Shown: in pieces, positions 46,601 through 56,977 of the stretch
Layout: the number at the start of each line of letters is the position of its first letter
How positions within the stretch are numbered: the first letter of the stretch is position 1
Source: Gonatopus flavifemur
Lineage: Eukaryota > Arthropoda > Insecta > Hymenoptera > Dryinidae
Reading direction: 5' to 3'
NCBI GenBank assembly: GCA_018340375.1
Contig: JAFFJZ010000001.1
Coordinates: forward strand, 13,224,001 to 13,288,000
Length of the DNA stretch: 64,000 nt
Notes under the pieces: generated by a model
Told to the model about the DNA's origin: nothing
Seen by the model: only the letters and a program-made list of their open reading frames with translations
Databases searched by the model: none
Program-made: the position numbers and the translations under genes

Positions 46601-49088
46601 GAAAAAAACTCCTGAAAAATTCTAGAACAAGCATTGTCGATGTAAAATTGACTCATCATTCAGAATCTGTCATCGATTTTTCCGAAAAATGTCCCTGTGG
46701 CAAGGTATCTGGGGGTTTTTTTCCAAAAAAACGCGAATTTTCAAACGTTTTTTTTCTTCATCTCACGTTTTCACATTGGAATCATTTTAGAATTCTTGTT
46801 GTAACTACAGAAACCACGTAAATTTATCTCAAACTTTAATTTATGCTTGTGACAATTGTGAAAATAAATGTGGAAACGTTACACGTTACATGAACAAACG
46901 TTAGAAACTTCAAAGATCTTTCATTCAAAAACGATGGGCTTCAGAGAAAAATGTTACTGAACAAAAAGTCCTTAGAACTGATCAAAGAACACTCTGGGAT
47001 GTCTTCAGAATTTTTAACGACTTTTTTGAATTTCCAAAATCGTCAAATATAAAAATTTTTTAAAAGTCGTTAAAAAATTCTGAAAAAATTTCAGCATATT
47101 CTTCGATTAATTCTTAGACCTTTTTGTTCAGTAAAGATTTTTTCAAAAGTCCATTTTTTCCTGATTAAAAATCTTTGAATTTTTCATCTCGTAATCTTGG
47201 TTTTTTTTTATAGTTTGTTATTTTCCAATAATCTATTCATAATCTAGTTCACATAGGATATACCACGTTATTCTTAGTGAACCTGTTCCATTCATATATG
47301 TTCTTATTTAATAAATCTATGATGCATTACTTAAATATTGGAAAATAACAGACTATAAAAAAAACCACGAATATGAGACGAAAAATTCAAAGATTTTTAA
47401 TCAGAAAAAAATGGACTTTTGAAAAAATCTTTACTGAACAAAGAGTTCTGAGAATTGATCGAAAAATATGTTGAAATGTTTTCAGAATTTTTTTACGACT
47501 TTGAAAAATTTTTTTGCATTTGACGATTTTCAAAATTCAAAAAAGTCGTCAAAAAATGCTGAAAAGATTCTAACGCGTTCTTTGATCAGTTCTAAAAACT
47601 TCTTGTCAAGTAACATTTTTCTCTAAAGTCCATCGCTTTTGAATGAAAAATCAAGTTTCTGACGTTTGTTCCGCGTTTGAATCGTCATTTTGATGGGTTC
47701 CACATTGATTTTCACAATTGTCGAAAACATAAATCAAAGTTTGAGATAAATTGACGTGGTTCTTATAGTTACAACAAGAATTCTAAAATTATTTCAATGT
47801 GAAAACGTGAGATAATAAAAAAAAAACGTTTGAAAATTCGCGTTTTTTTGGAAAAAAAACCCCAGATATTTTGCCACAGGGACATTTTTCGGAAGAACCA
47901 GCGGCAGATTCTGAAATATGAGTCAATTCTACATCGACAATGCTTATTCTAGAATTTTTCAGGAGTTTTTTCTCTCAGAAAGTACAAGCGTTGAAAAACG
48001 CAACGAAAAAATGTCATTTTGGGACTTAATGGGTTAACAATTAATGATTGGAGATATCAAGCATTTTATTAAAACTTGTACATGTTGAATGATACAAACG
48101 CTGTGGTTTGTCAATCAGTTTTTCAAATAGTTTTCAATAGTGTGAAAATCTTTTGACTTGGAACAGACGTGAAAAACCTAATCGAATATAAATATATAAA
48201 AAACCGTAGAAAAAGAGTATTTTTCCGCCTATTTTTTGGAAACGTGAGTTTCAGGTTGGAATGCATTCTAACAAATCCTCTATGTTAATCATCAGCGAGG
48301 GGATACCATTTTCCGGTGGGCATAACACTGGTTGTGGAGGTGAAGTAGTATCAATTTTCGATGAAGATTATATAACAATCTATAAGTTTTCTATACACTG
48401 AGAAAAATCTGCATTCTAGAAATCATGTTTCAATATAGTAATGTATTTGACGGTGAAAAATACATTATTTTGGTTATTATTACCATGAGTTAGGTGATAT
48501 ATACCATCTTTTTGGTTAATCAAACCGAATGTACGGTGAAATTCAACACTGAAAAGGTACTTTTCACTTTTGAAAGGCTGGCTTCAGTTTTCATTATTCG
48601 ACGGGTGAAAAATATACGAAATAGATGTTATTTTCACATTTCATTTTTCTCAGCGTAGAAAAGAATCGGTTCTGTCAAGAATCTATCGATTTCTGTATCT
48701 CTAAAACCATCGTTGTGCTCACCGGAAAATGGTATTCCCTTGCAAATGATCGACATTTTTCCGAATGCATTTCAACTTGAAACTCGCGGTTCTAGAAAAA
48801 CAGGCGATTTTTGCGCTCACTCTTTGTTGACATACGGCCTTTCGGCTTAGGACAACAATATACATCCTCGTAGCAATCTCAATAATCTTTCAAGCACAAT
48901 TTTCAAGTACCAAAAATGATATTTTGACATTATTTTTAGGTGCAGCTGCCTTGAAGTTCGTCAACGAATATTGGGGAGCGCTTTACAGGATGGTTCTTCC
49001 TTTCGCAGTAGAGGAAATGGATGAAATGTTTACCACGTTCCTCAACCGCGTATTCACGAACCTGTCTTTCTCACAATTGTTCCCTTAA
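40624..49088 (+). CDS. Takeout/JHBP-family secreted protein, gene 1 (5 exons)
   Basis: Exons: 40624-40708, 40885-40977, 41898-42164, 43408-43566, 48940-49088. All introns are GT-AG, phase 1, and the joined frame is exactly 251 codons (250 residues plus TAA). Residues 1-23 form a signal peptide (VFVVTLSIICSVTFVF core). After it come the two N-terminal cysteines (VKTCKKDAEDLSSCLRLAV), the PSLKIPSLDPF motif, a long beta-rich ligand-tunnel region, and the C-terminal helix ending FTNLSFSQLFP. Length, cysteine pair and ending fit the takeout/haemolymph juvenile-hormone-binding family, which carry small hydrophobic ligands outside cells. Ligand and role are not predictable. Intron 4 is 5.4 kb, swollen by repeats; intron 3 carries an hAT fragment. 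It is convergent with the paralogue at 51739. Confidence 0.92.
42472..42822 (+). pseudogene. hAT transposase C-terminal remnant in intron 3
   Basis: A frame of about 113 codons ends in ISVDVERSFSAYKLTLNDKR, then KFQIENLERYIVVYF, the hATC dimerisation domain of insect hAT transposases. It starts right after a stop, with no N-terminal BED finger or catalytic core. It lies in sense orientation inside intron 3 of the takeout-like gene. Confidence 0.85.
43990..44890. repeat. AAAGATATCT word repeat in intron 4, second copy
   Basis: Starts TTTTGTGTCTCGCGATATTT as at 39248 and continues as dozens of overlapping AGATATCTTTTAGA, ATCTTGAAGACA and TTTTAGATAAGTTTT words in both orientations. The densest part is 44640-44830. 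Confidence 0.6.
44905..46340. repeat. Foldback of CATAATTTCTCAT words in intron 4
   Basis: Outer arms: CGCTGGCGGAACAATTTTGT and the complementary AAAATTCAACG...CCACCAGG. Next inside: GGCGAAAAAGTTTTACATAA against ATTTTTTCGCC. The inner arms are arrays: left (45140-45480) repeats TTTCATAATTTCTCATAT, right (45760-46060) repeats AAAATTATGAGAAATTATG. The centre holds a separate ~110-bp hairpin MITE. The 85-codon minus frame is a shadow. Confidence 0.75.
45508..45620. repeat. Hairpin MITE nested in the foldback
   Basis: TGAAGTAACTGATCCAAGTG ATCCGGATCA pairs with TGATCCAGATCACTTGGATT AGCTACTTCGG. The loop is AATTTTCAAGCTTTCTGATT. Confidence 0.75.
46542..48033. mobile_element. piggyBac-type 1.5-kb foldback MITE in intron 4
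   Basis: TTAA is duplicated at 46538-46541 and 48034-48037. The element starts CCCATTAAGTCCCAAAATG and ends CATTTTGGGACTTAATGGG. Nearly the whole 1492 bp is two ~700-bp complementary arms (for example TTCTAGAACAAGCATTGTCG and its complement), leaving a ~90-bp loop near 47240-47335. TTAA duplication and CCC ends are piggyBac hallmarks. There is no transposase. Confidence 0.9.
48240..48810. repeat. Foldback with nested TA MITE in intron 4
   Basis: ATACCATTTTCCGGTGGGCA pairs with GCTCACCGGAAAATGGTAT, and GTGAGTTTCAGGTTGGAATG with CATTTCAACTTGAAACTCG. The loop is occupied by the MITE 48396-48655. Confidence 0.7.
48396..48655. mobile_element. TA MITE, CACTGAGAAAAATC end
   Basis: Starts CACTGAGAAAAATCTGC and ends CATTTTTCTCAGCG with TA on both sides (48394-48395, 48656-48657). 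The interior arms are short: GGTGAAAAATACATTATTTT and complementary segments. Confidence 0.7.
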
Positions 49089-49302
49089 ATTTAAAAGGGA
49101 TGAAAATTAAGATGAAAAACTCACTGGGAACCTCCTCATAACGTTGCATCAGGAGTCATGTGATCACTAAAGAAATTATGCTTCTCGTCATCAATAGTTT
49201 GGAGGAAAACAACAACATCTTGCTATGTTGCTGTCATCGTGTCATCTTGCGCATCTTGCTTGTCATGTATAAATCAATTCCATCAGTTGACGATTTTTGT
49301 TG

Positions 49303-49308
49303 AATAAA
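49303..49308 (+). terminator. Polyadenylation signal of gene 1
   Basis: AATAAA in GTTGAATAAAATGAATGTTC, 215 bases after the stop codon. A TGTT-rich stretch follows at 49315. Confidence 0.65.
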
Positions 49309-49439
49309 ATGAATGTTCAGTATTGTGGAGTTTTAGATCGAATAGTTTCATTGTTACATAAGACATCCATATCTGATCCTAAATCCTTGACAGGTACACT
49401 TTATTATCTATAATCTCGCTCAATGAACATTTTTATGAG

Positions 49440-49970
49440 ATTCTTTGGAAGCACTCAGAAAAAGGTTCTCAATATATTTTCCAGATATCTAAAAGGCATC
49501 TCACAATGTTGCATGAGACATCTTTGAGATGTCTTTTAGAATCATCCAAAAGAAAGATTCAAGCTTGTAAATTAAGTTCCCTACAAACAACAGTTATTTG
49601 CATTTCAATGGGCTGCTGGTGACCCTGCAATGCCAGTGAAGAGCAGTTACTGGGTCTTCTAAACACCTCCAACCGTGTTTGCTAGGATCGTTTGATTAGG
49701 AGATTGGGTTCTCCGAATGTTCAGAAAAAAAGCGGGCACAGAAAAGAATAATTCCCTATGCTAGCTGAGAATTAGCTGTGGTAGCTAATCCGTGTATTTT
49801 ATATTTGGATAACGAAAAATGGTACTGAAACAGCTAAATTTTAGCTGCGATAGCAATGACTTTTATGACTCCAGCTAAAAAATAACTAATCACTTAGCTA
49901 ATTTTTAGCTATCCAAATATCAGTAACATCATTTTTTCCGTGTGGCCAAGGTCAGATTGATGTGGGTATC
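49440..49970. repeat. AAAGGCATCT patch and TTAGCTAAAAAT element
   Basis: 49490-49560 carries AGATATCTAAAAGGCATC and CATCTTTGAGATGTCTTTTA words. 49745-49945 is a small foldback of AGCTAAAAATTAGCT words ending TTTTTTCCGTGTGG. Similar AGCTAAAAAT words recur at 54053-54140. Confidence 0.5.
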
Positions 49971-49984
49971 GTGACTCAAAATTC

Positions 49985-51010
49985 CACCCTTATAATTTTT
50001 TATAATAATAAGCCATCGTACTTTCGGCAGGACAAGAACTGTGTTTTTCATTTCTGTATTCGTAAAGAACTGTATTCTTAAATATCTCCTCCCTTGAATA
50101 CCTCTATTTTCTAAGAACTGTCTTCTTAAAAAACTGCACTCTTGAAGCACTGTATTTTCTATAAGTTCTGGAAGAATTGTATTCTCAAAGAACATTATTC
50201 TTAAATACTTCCATTTTTGAACATCTGTATTTACAAAGAGCTGTCTTCCTAAGGAACTGTATTCTTGATATCAATGTGCATGTAGATGACTACTGAGAAG
50301 TCCCTAATTGCTGCCATTGAAGTATATATTTATCGTTGCAATAAGCGATCTTCATTATCGATTTTCATTTTATCAACAAAATTTCTTCAATGGTCATTCA
50401 CCCGAATATAGATATTACGGGAACAGTTCTTTGAAAATACAGATATTTAAGACACAGTTCTTTAACAATACAGTTTTTTAGAAAAACAGCTTCTGGAGAA
50501 TACAGATATTCAAGACTGGGAATATTTAAGAATAAGGTTCTTCAAGAGAACAGTTTTCCGACAATACAGATATTCAAGGATAGAGATATTTGAGCATATA
50601 AGTCTTTAAGAGAACAGTTCTTTTTCAAGAATACAAATACTTAAGAATACAGTTCTTTAGGAATACAGAAATAGAGTATACAGTTCCGGTTTTGCTGCGT
50701 ATTTTGTCTTCTGATTGCATTCAAAGCTGCAATTTTCATGATTTCTGTAACTATTTTAATACTTGATTTAAGAAATAAAGTTGTTTTCCACCTCAGTTTT
50801 AGCGCCCCTCTAAGAGCTACTGTGGGTGCCGCGCCACCCATGGCACTCGCCATAGTAGCCAACCCTATGTTCACAAATTTAACTGCAGAACAAGAACTAT
50901 ATTCCTCAAAAATTGTATCCTCAAATACCTGTAATCTCCAGGAGCTGTATTCCTAACAAACTGTATTGTTAAAGAACTGTATTCTTTATTTCTATATTCG
51001 ATGAATCGAT
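49985..51010. repeat. Foldback of AAGAACTGTATTCTTAA words
   Basis: 50035-50270 repeats GTAAAGAACTGTATTCTTAA. 50410-50690 repeats the complement (AAGAATACAGTTCTTTAGGA). 50885-51000 repeats the first orientation again. The words are 20-25 bp and degenerate. 50700-50880 is unrelated. Frames of 72-88 codons here are shadows. Confidence 0.65.
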
Positions 51011-51738
51011 GTATTTTTTCTTCATTCATATACGATTTAATATCATTCCGAGACAAAAGCTATCTATATATTTCAATGGAAGCTTAGATGCAGTTACAGT
51101 TTCATGGTCAATATAAAATTTTAAGAAGATACCTCACTTTATTCAGAATGACTTAATAAAATCCTCATTTCTTGATGGAAAAGTTTTTGCTAATTTTTCC
51201 CGAGTATTTCAGTAATATTAGGGGAAGAAAATAAGTTGATAATAATCGTTTGATGTTGGCAAAGATCAATAATGTTTCATATAGAAAGGAACAAATGTAT
51301 ATATATATTTATATATTTAAATTTGGACTGTAGTGAAAGAAGAGTACTACATAAAATATATATTGAATTAAATTTTTAATTCCAATACAAAAAACAAACG
51401 CATGATTATCCAATCGCATTATGCGCTTGGAATCATTGGTATACACATAGAAACAAATATTTATTTCACGAATTTCATAATTATTATTATTATTATTATT
51501 TGGCGCAGTGTCAGTAATTGTGTTCTCATTGAATTCCCATCAACTAATTTCTCGCATTTGAGAATAATAAATCGATATGAATTTGCAATGGTAACAACAA
51601 AACATCATCTCGTTAAGAAATCATGTTTAATTCTTAGAAACTGATGTAAACGGTCCAAGCTTTCTTTCATTTGTACTACACGTGTGAAAATTTTCCGTAA
51701 AATAATAACTACGTAACTGGGAAATGAGAAAGAATAAT
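51011..51738. other. 3' flank of gene 2, with candidate poly(A) signal
   Basis: AT-rich. A minus-strand AATAAA lies at 51460-51465, about 275 bases beyond the stop of gene 2. An (ATT)n stretch lies at 51479-51499. Confidence 0.5.
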
Positions 51739-53889
51739 TTACGGTAATAAAAATGTTTCCACTGGTACGTGACGGAGTAATTGATTAACGATACCAGCGA
51801 ACAGTGTTGAGAGTTTTCTTTTCAATTGCGGCTCCATTGCTTTTAGAACTTCTTGTCCGTTTTCACGAAGAAATAGATTCGTTGCTTCAGCTGTGGGAAT
51901 AATAAAACGAATCATTTATTCTCGATCTGAAATCTTGCGAAAGAGCTAGGAATGAGAAAGGCACTTACTCAGTATCCGATTATTGTTGAAAATCTTTCGT
52001 ACCCTCATGTTAACGTCTTTCACACTCAAGTTCACATCCAACTTATCCACGTGCATGTACGTTTGAGAATTCTTCACCTTTGTCGAAACTATGCCTTTGA
52101 CCAGAGCCTTAGCATCTCCGAATCGAGCGTGAAACGTTCCGTTGCCACTCGCCGGAAGAATAATCAATATACCAGAACTGTAAAAATTCGTTGAAAGTGA
52201 ACAACCAACAATATATTCACGATTAATTACCCGGGAGAAATTGATTTAGATCTATGTCCAAGTCGACTTAGATCTATGGAGATCTAATTTATGTTTTTCC
52301 ACAAATCAGGATGTCTACAGCCTGGAAATTTTATGCGTCTCGTTGATCATTCTATTTAACACGAATTTGTAGTTGATCAATGCAAACAAATCGCAATGGA
52401 TCGATGTGAAATTTTTGTTAATTTAAATCTAGATTTTTCATTTTTCAGATCTACGGAGATCTAAATGATTTTTCCCCCAAGTAGCTTAATGAGAATAACA
52501 AACGATCGACGATCACTGCACGGGGCAAGCGATAATATCAAGGATTTATTCATAAGATTGGAAACTTTCATCACCATCATTTTTCGGATGAAAAGTTTAC
52601 CTTGAATAGTGTGCATCAAGAATGAGCGCTGGCATTCGCACAATAGCTTCAAAGGGTGAGCCGAGTTTAATGTCATCGACGGTATAGTTGCTCGCTCCCT
52701 TTACGAACAATTCACGCAGCTGAACCTTGTAACCATTTGTACCACCTGTGAGAGAGAGCGACAACTCGTCCATCTGTGGAAATAAATAAAGGATCACGAG
52801 AGATATTGATAATTACGGATTAGCGTAGATGAATGGGAAGGAAAAAAATTACGCAAATGCGAAATGAAATTACTAATCCATTGATACTCCGCTTCAACGT
52901 CATATTTCTTACAAAACAAAGATGAAAAACATCGCTGGATGGATTCGAATGAAATTATACAGATTTTTTATGATTATAAAAAAAACATCTTGATGAGAAT
53001 GTGCAGTGATGTGAGAATGATGAAATCGCGAGAACTATATTTTACGAGATGTAAGCGTGGAAACAATTATTTCGATTACGTACGTATTTTATTGATAATA
53101 ATATGCATATGTTTCCCAATTGCTCGTTCAAGTGCTCTTTGTGAATTGATTCTTTTGGGAACGGAGAAGATTGAGCAACAGAAGTCAGAAAAAGTGAAGG
53201 AGGGAGACAAGGATTCAACAGGAGACAAAGAAAGAGTGAAAATAAACGAATGAAAATGAGGAAAAATGATTCCATGTACGGGGCTATCCAGTGAAGCGAA
53301 AAAGGTTTGGTTCCAAGACACTTCTTCCCCGCCCACAATTTCCCGGACAAAATTTCACCGCGAAAGATCGATATGGAAGCCCAGTGAATGATTTTCCCCT
53401 CAACATTTCAAACATCCGTGACCTTCCCTAAATGATATCTCATGAGGTCTTGAAGTTATCAGAAAGTGATCTGAGTCAACTTCTTTAACAAAGAAAATTC
53501 CTATAATAACTTGAGGAATGTTGAGGGGAAAAATGTTCACTGGGAGAAGATTTGAATTCGCAAGTGGGGTGAACTTAAAGTGACACAAGAAGAGGAAGAA
53601 GAAATAGAATTTGGACGTTCAAAAGATGAAAATATGCTGAGGAGTGACAGAAGTATCGTCAGATGATTAGAATAGAAAGGATGGAAAATTTTAAATGACG
53701 GAGCGGGTAATGATGATGAAAATCTCCCTCAATCGTAAAATCGTAGCGAACTTACAAGGAAAGGTTCTACCGGTGGTAATTCAATTTCAGGAATACCATT
53801 CGTTAAATATGGCCTAAGGTGATGAAGAGCATCTATTAAACAGGCTTTTACTTTAGGATCGCTCCTCGAACATTGTTTGACGTATTCCG
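51739..53889 (-). CDS. Takeout/JHBP-family protein, gene 2 (5' exon not found)
   Basis: Four minus-strand exons: 53889-53756, 52773-52601, 52177-51969, 51890-51739 (TAA at 51741-51739). All have GT-AG borders with matching phases 0, 2, 1; the first exon starts phase 1. Joined, they give about 222 residues: YVKQCSRSDPKVKACLIDAL (cysteine pair), IPEIELPPVEPFL, MDELSLSLTGGTNGYKVQL, LILDAHYSRSGILIILPASG, TYMHVDKLDVNLSVKDVNM and a C-terminal VNQLLRHVPVETFLLP, the standard takeout profile. The signal-peptide exon must lie upstream, where the AGATCT element sits. A run-on frame upstream (hydrophobic, from an ATG near 54004) could be an alternative 5' end. Intron positions differ from gene 1. Confidence 0.88.
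52230..52490. repeat. Foldback of TTAGATCTA words in gene 2 intron
   Basis: CGGGAGAAATTGATTTAGAT CTATG pairs with AGATCTAAATGATTTTTCCC. ATGGAGATCTAATTT and complementary segments lie inside. It shares the AGATCT word with the element at 54310. Confidence 0.6.
53380..53544. mobile_element. Short MITE, CCCAGTGAA ends, in gene 2 intron
   Basis: Starts CCCAGTGAATGATTTTCCCC and ends GGGGAAAAATGTTCACTGGG; the inner TCAACATT/AATGTTGA pair continues the arms. 165 bp. Confidence 0.75.
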
Positions 53890-54309
53890 CTGCAATGAAA
53901 AAACATATATCAAATTGATAATTTGTTAACAATATTACAAATTGTATAAATACATGGCGACAACGCAATATTCTTTCATATCGGAAACTTTCAGCCATGA
54001 AAATTCGTGGACGTATACAATTCTCTGTTTCGTTCTCGACTCGACTCACACGGATAGCTAAAAATTGACCGGGATAGCTAACAAAAATTTTCCCATTGTA
54101 GCTAAAATGCAGCTGTTGAAGCAATATTTCTGGCTATCCAAGTATGGCGACATTTGAAATAAAGATTCCTAGTAGAGATTATGATTGGGAATTAGATGGA
54201 CCCCACTTAGTTTTCTCAGATGTTGGGTTGGTTTCTAGCTATTTTTGTAACGCACTTTCTAGCTTGTACCCATCCAGATGTCCTAGGGAATTGTTGGAAT
54301 GTTGTTCAA

Positions 54310-55272
54310 ATCCCGGAAAAAAATCATTAGATCTAATCGGATCTGATCAGATCTAATCAGATCTCATCAGATCTGAACAGATCTTTTTTTTTGGGTTAAT
54401 CAGATCTGATTAGATCTAACCCTATACATAACTAGATCTGACTAGATCTGAACAGATCTCTTCATTGGATCAATCATATTTGATTGGATTTTCCCTTATA
54501 TCTGACTAGAACTGCTCAGATCTGATTGGATCTGTTCAGATCTGCTTTTGCATAATATGAAATTCAATTCTCATCAGCATTAGACCTGGTGGATTCTCAG
54601 TAGATCTTCCCAGATCTCACTTGATCTGCTCATATCTGATCAAATCTGATCCTAGATCTGATGAGATCTACCCAGATCTGATTGAATCTGCTCCTATATC
54701 TGATCAAATTCGCTCAGACCTGATGAGATCTCATTAGATCTGAGCAGATCAGATGCGATTTGGTGAAGACTCACACTAAGAAAAGTATTCAATTATATAT
54801 ATATATATATATATATTAGCGTTTGGTAACAATTATCAAATTTCATAAGTTGAATGTGGCGGAATCAACATTCAGTTAGATGTAATTATCGATATATACA
54901 GATTTACAATTAAGACGTTTTGTTATACCGTTATCAGATGTCAAGATTATGAATGAATGGTCAAATTTTACTATACGCTTTGTAAAATTTGGCTATTAAT
55001 TCATAATCCTCCATATTTTCATGTAAAAAATGATTTAACAAGCCTTTCTGTTTCAGGTTGAGCATGAAAAATAGCAAAACTTCTTATATCTTTTTTTCTC
55101 CGTGTTTATGCAGATCTGTTGAGATCTGATCAGATCTAACAATATTCAGATCTAGTAAGATCTGTTTAGATCTGGTTAGATCTATCCAGATCTGACCAAA
55201 ATTTAGATCTGGTCAGATCTGACGATTTAGATCTGCTCAGATCTGATTAGATCTGATGATCTTTTCCCGGGA
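54310..55272. repeat. AGATCT-array foldback element
   Basis: Ends AATCCCGGAAAA and TTTTCCCGGGATT are inverted. Between them 54330-54760 and 55105-55262 are arrays of a ~10-bp degenerate word, (T/C)AGATCTG(A/G)TC, with roughly 30 copies of the palindrome AGATCT. The array is split by a MITE at 54774-55104. The element lies just upstream of the first recognised exon of gene 2. Confidence 0.85.
54774..55104. mobile_element. MITE inserted in the AGATCT array
   Basis: Starts CACTAAGAAAAGTATTCA and ends TTTTTTTCTCCGTG, with a (TA)n tract at 54796-54817. Its ends resemble the TA-flanked MITEs at 830 and 22039, but the flanks here are not a clear TA. Confidence 0.6.
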
Positions 55273-56061
55273 TTGGTAATTAGAAATGTGAAATCATGTG
55301 TTTTCTGTCAAATCACACCTACGAATGAGGTAACAATGTATTTTGACATGTAATCTTCAGTCAAGAACGTTGCTTTTGAATTTATTTTCATAAAATAATC
55401 CCGAGTGACAAATTGAAACATTGGGGCTTCCTTTTATTCCTCTGACCGTGTTGATGGACTATCAATGTTACTGTACGATCAGTTGGCGCATGCAAAATCT
55501 ACATAAACCAACTAAATGTTTCAGCACTAAAGTCAAATTGGCTGCAATGTGTTACCCAGTTGCCCCCACGTGGGTCTCATCTAGTACGTGGATGGTAAAT
55601 CGCAGAGATGTGCGAAATGGGTGTTGTATTGCATTTGAAATAGAAAATATAAAATGCCTAATTATTTCCCATTTCAAATGCAAAATATAAAATAATTTTG
55701 GAAGACATATGGAAAATGTGCAATGCAAAATGGGTAATTTGAAAATGGTTTTATTTGAAGTAGAATTTTTGGTTTTTATGGAGAATTCGAAGCTACATCA
55801 TTAACGATTGTTTGATTCATTCATCGCAATAAAATAAGTATACTATAGTTGATTGAAGAATGAATAAATAGTACATTGTTTCACGACGTAGCGAACTAGG
55901 TGTTTGACGTCCGAGGTCGATGTTTGCAGAACGAGGACTCAAATGTTCGCTGCGGAGTGACACACGACGTTTTATGCAAAGTCGAACAAACCATTGAGTT
56001 TTTTTTAAATTTACGATTATTATTAATTTTAAGCCCAGATAAGTGTATAAATCCAGCAATA
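55273..56061. other. No gene recognised
   Basis: 55640-55700 has a short inverted pair (GCATTTGAAATAGAAAATAT and complement). 55900-55990 is GC-richer (ACGTCCGAGGTCGATG). The missing first exon of gene 2 could be here, but no signal-peptide frame with a good donor was found. Confidence 0.35.
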
Positions 56062-56840
56062 AAAATGAGAAAAATGAAAAGTATATTCTACATAATAAAC
56101 CAGACACGTTTCGAGAATTGAACTCATATCATAGATATATATTGTTTATATAAATATAGATATTTTCATTAAAAAAGAACAAGAGTCGGATTCTCCAAAA
56201 TTATATATGTTTCGCTCCCAATAAATCAAGAATTTATTCGTGCAGCTGGGAAATGGCAATCAAATACTCAAGTTTGTCTAGAATGATGAATGAAAGATAA
56301 TTCAAAATTGAGAATGAATACAAAGTATGAATTTTTTTTCGACATACTGATTGAATAAAGTGAGGTTATGGAAAGAAATACAAATTTTATGCAAATTTGA
56401 ACAGACAAAAACAACAATTTGAAAAAAAATTATGATCATTTTTGAAAATCGGTTTTTGAAAAAAAATCATGATCATTATTGATTTTTGACCCAGAGGAAT
56501 TTTTGATCCATGAGTAAAAAGGTGAAAATGAAAAGGATATTCTGCATAATAAATAACACAAGTTTCGGAATTCATTTTTTATCGTATTTATTATATATAT
56601 ATTCATGTAAATATACTTATTGTCAACAAAAAACAGGAGTCGAATTTTTCAAAATTAAAGCTTCATTGCTTTGAATAAATCAAGAATTGATGTTGAAAAC
56701 TGGAACTCAAGTATTCAATTTTTTTTGAAATAAGAAGTAACGATAATTGAACAAAAGAATGAAGGGTAAAGCAAAAGATGAATAATTTTTTCACTCACTA
56801 ATTGAATAACATGACAATATGGAAAGAATTACAAATTAGT
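56062..56840. repeat. Diverged tandem duplication, ~465-bp offset
   Basis: 56062-56395 aligns with 56525-56835 in the same order: GAAAAATGAAAAGTATATTC versus GAAAATGAAAAGGATATTCT; AATAAATCAAGAATTTATTC versus AATAAATCAAGAATTGATGT; GAATAAAGTGAGGTTATGGA versus GAATAACATGACAATATGGA. By eye 65-70 percent identity. No coding frame is shared. Confidence 0.65.
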
Positions 56841-56977
56841 TGATCAATGAATATTACTTCTGGTAATTGTGAAAATGTACAACACAGTTATTAAAAACCA
56901 TGTCTCCTGTTGTATTCGAAATTTGTTGCTGCGAAAGTAATTTCACAATTGTTGAATTTTCACCGCAAGAAGTTTCA

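Noticed and set aside
46000..46821. Frames of 68-77 codons in intron 4
   Set aside because: They fall within the CATAATTTCTCAT array and the piggyBac-type arms, and their complements occur in the opposite arm.
54310..55272. Possible CRISPR-like or satellite array
   Set aside because: Words are degenerate, overlapping and palindromic with no unique spacers of regular length; the context is a eukaryotic foldback.
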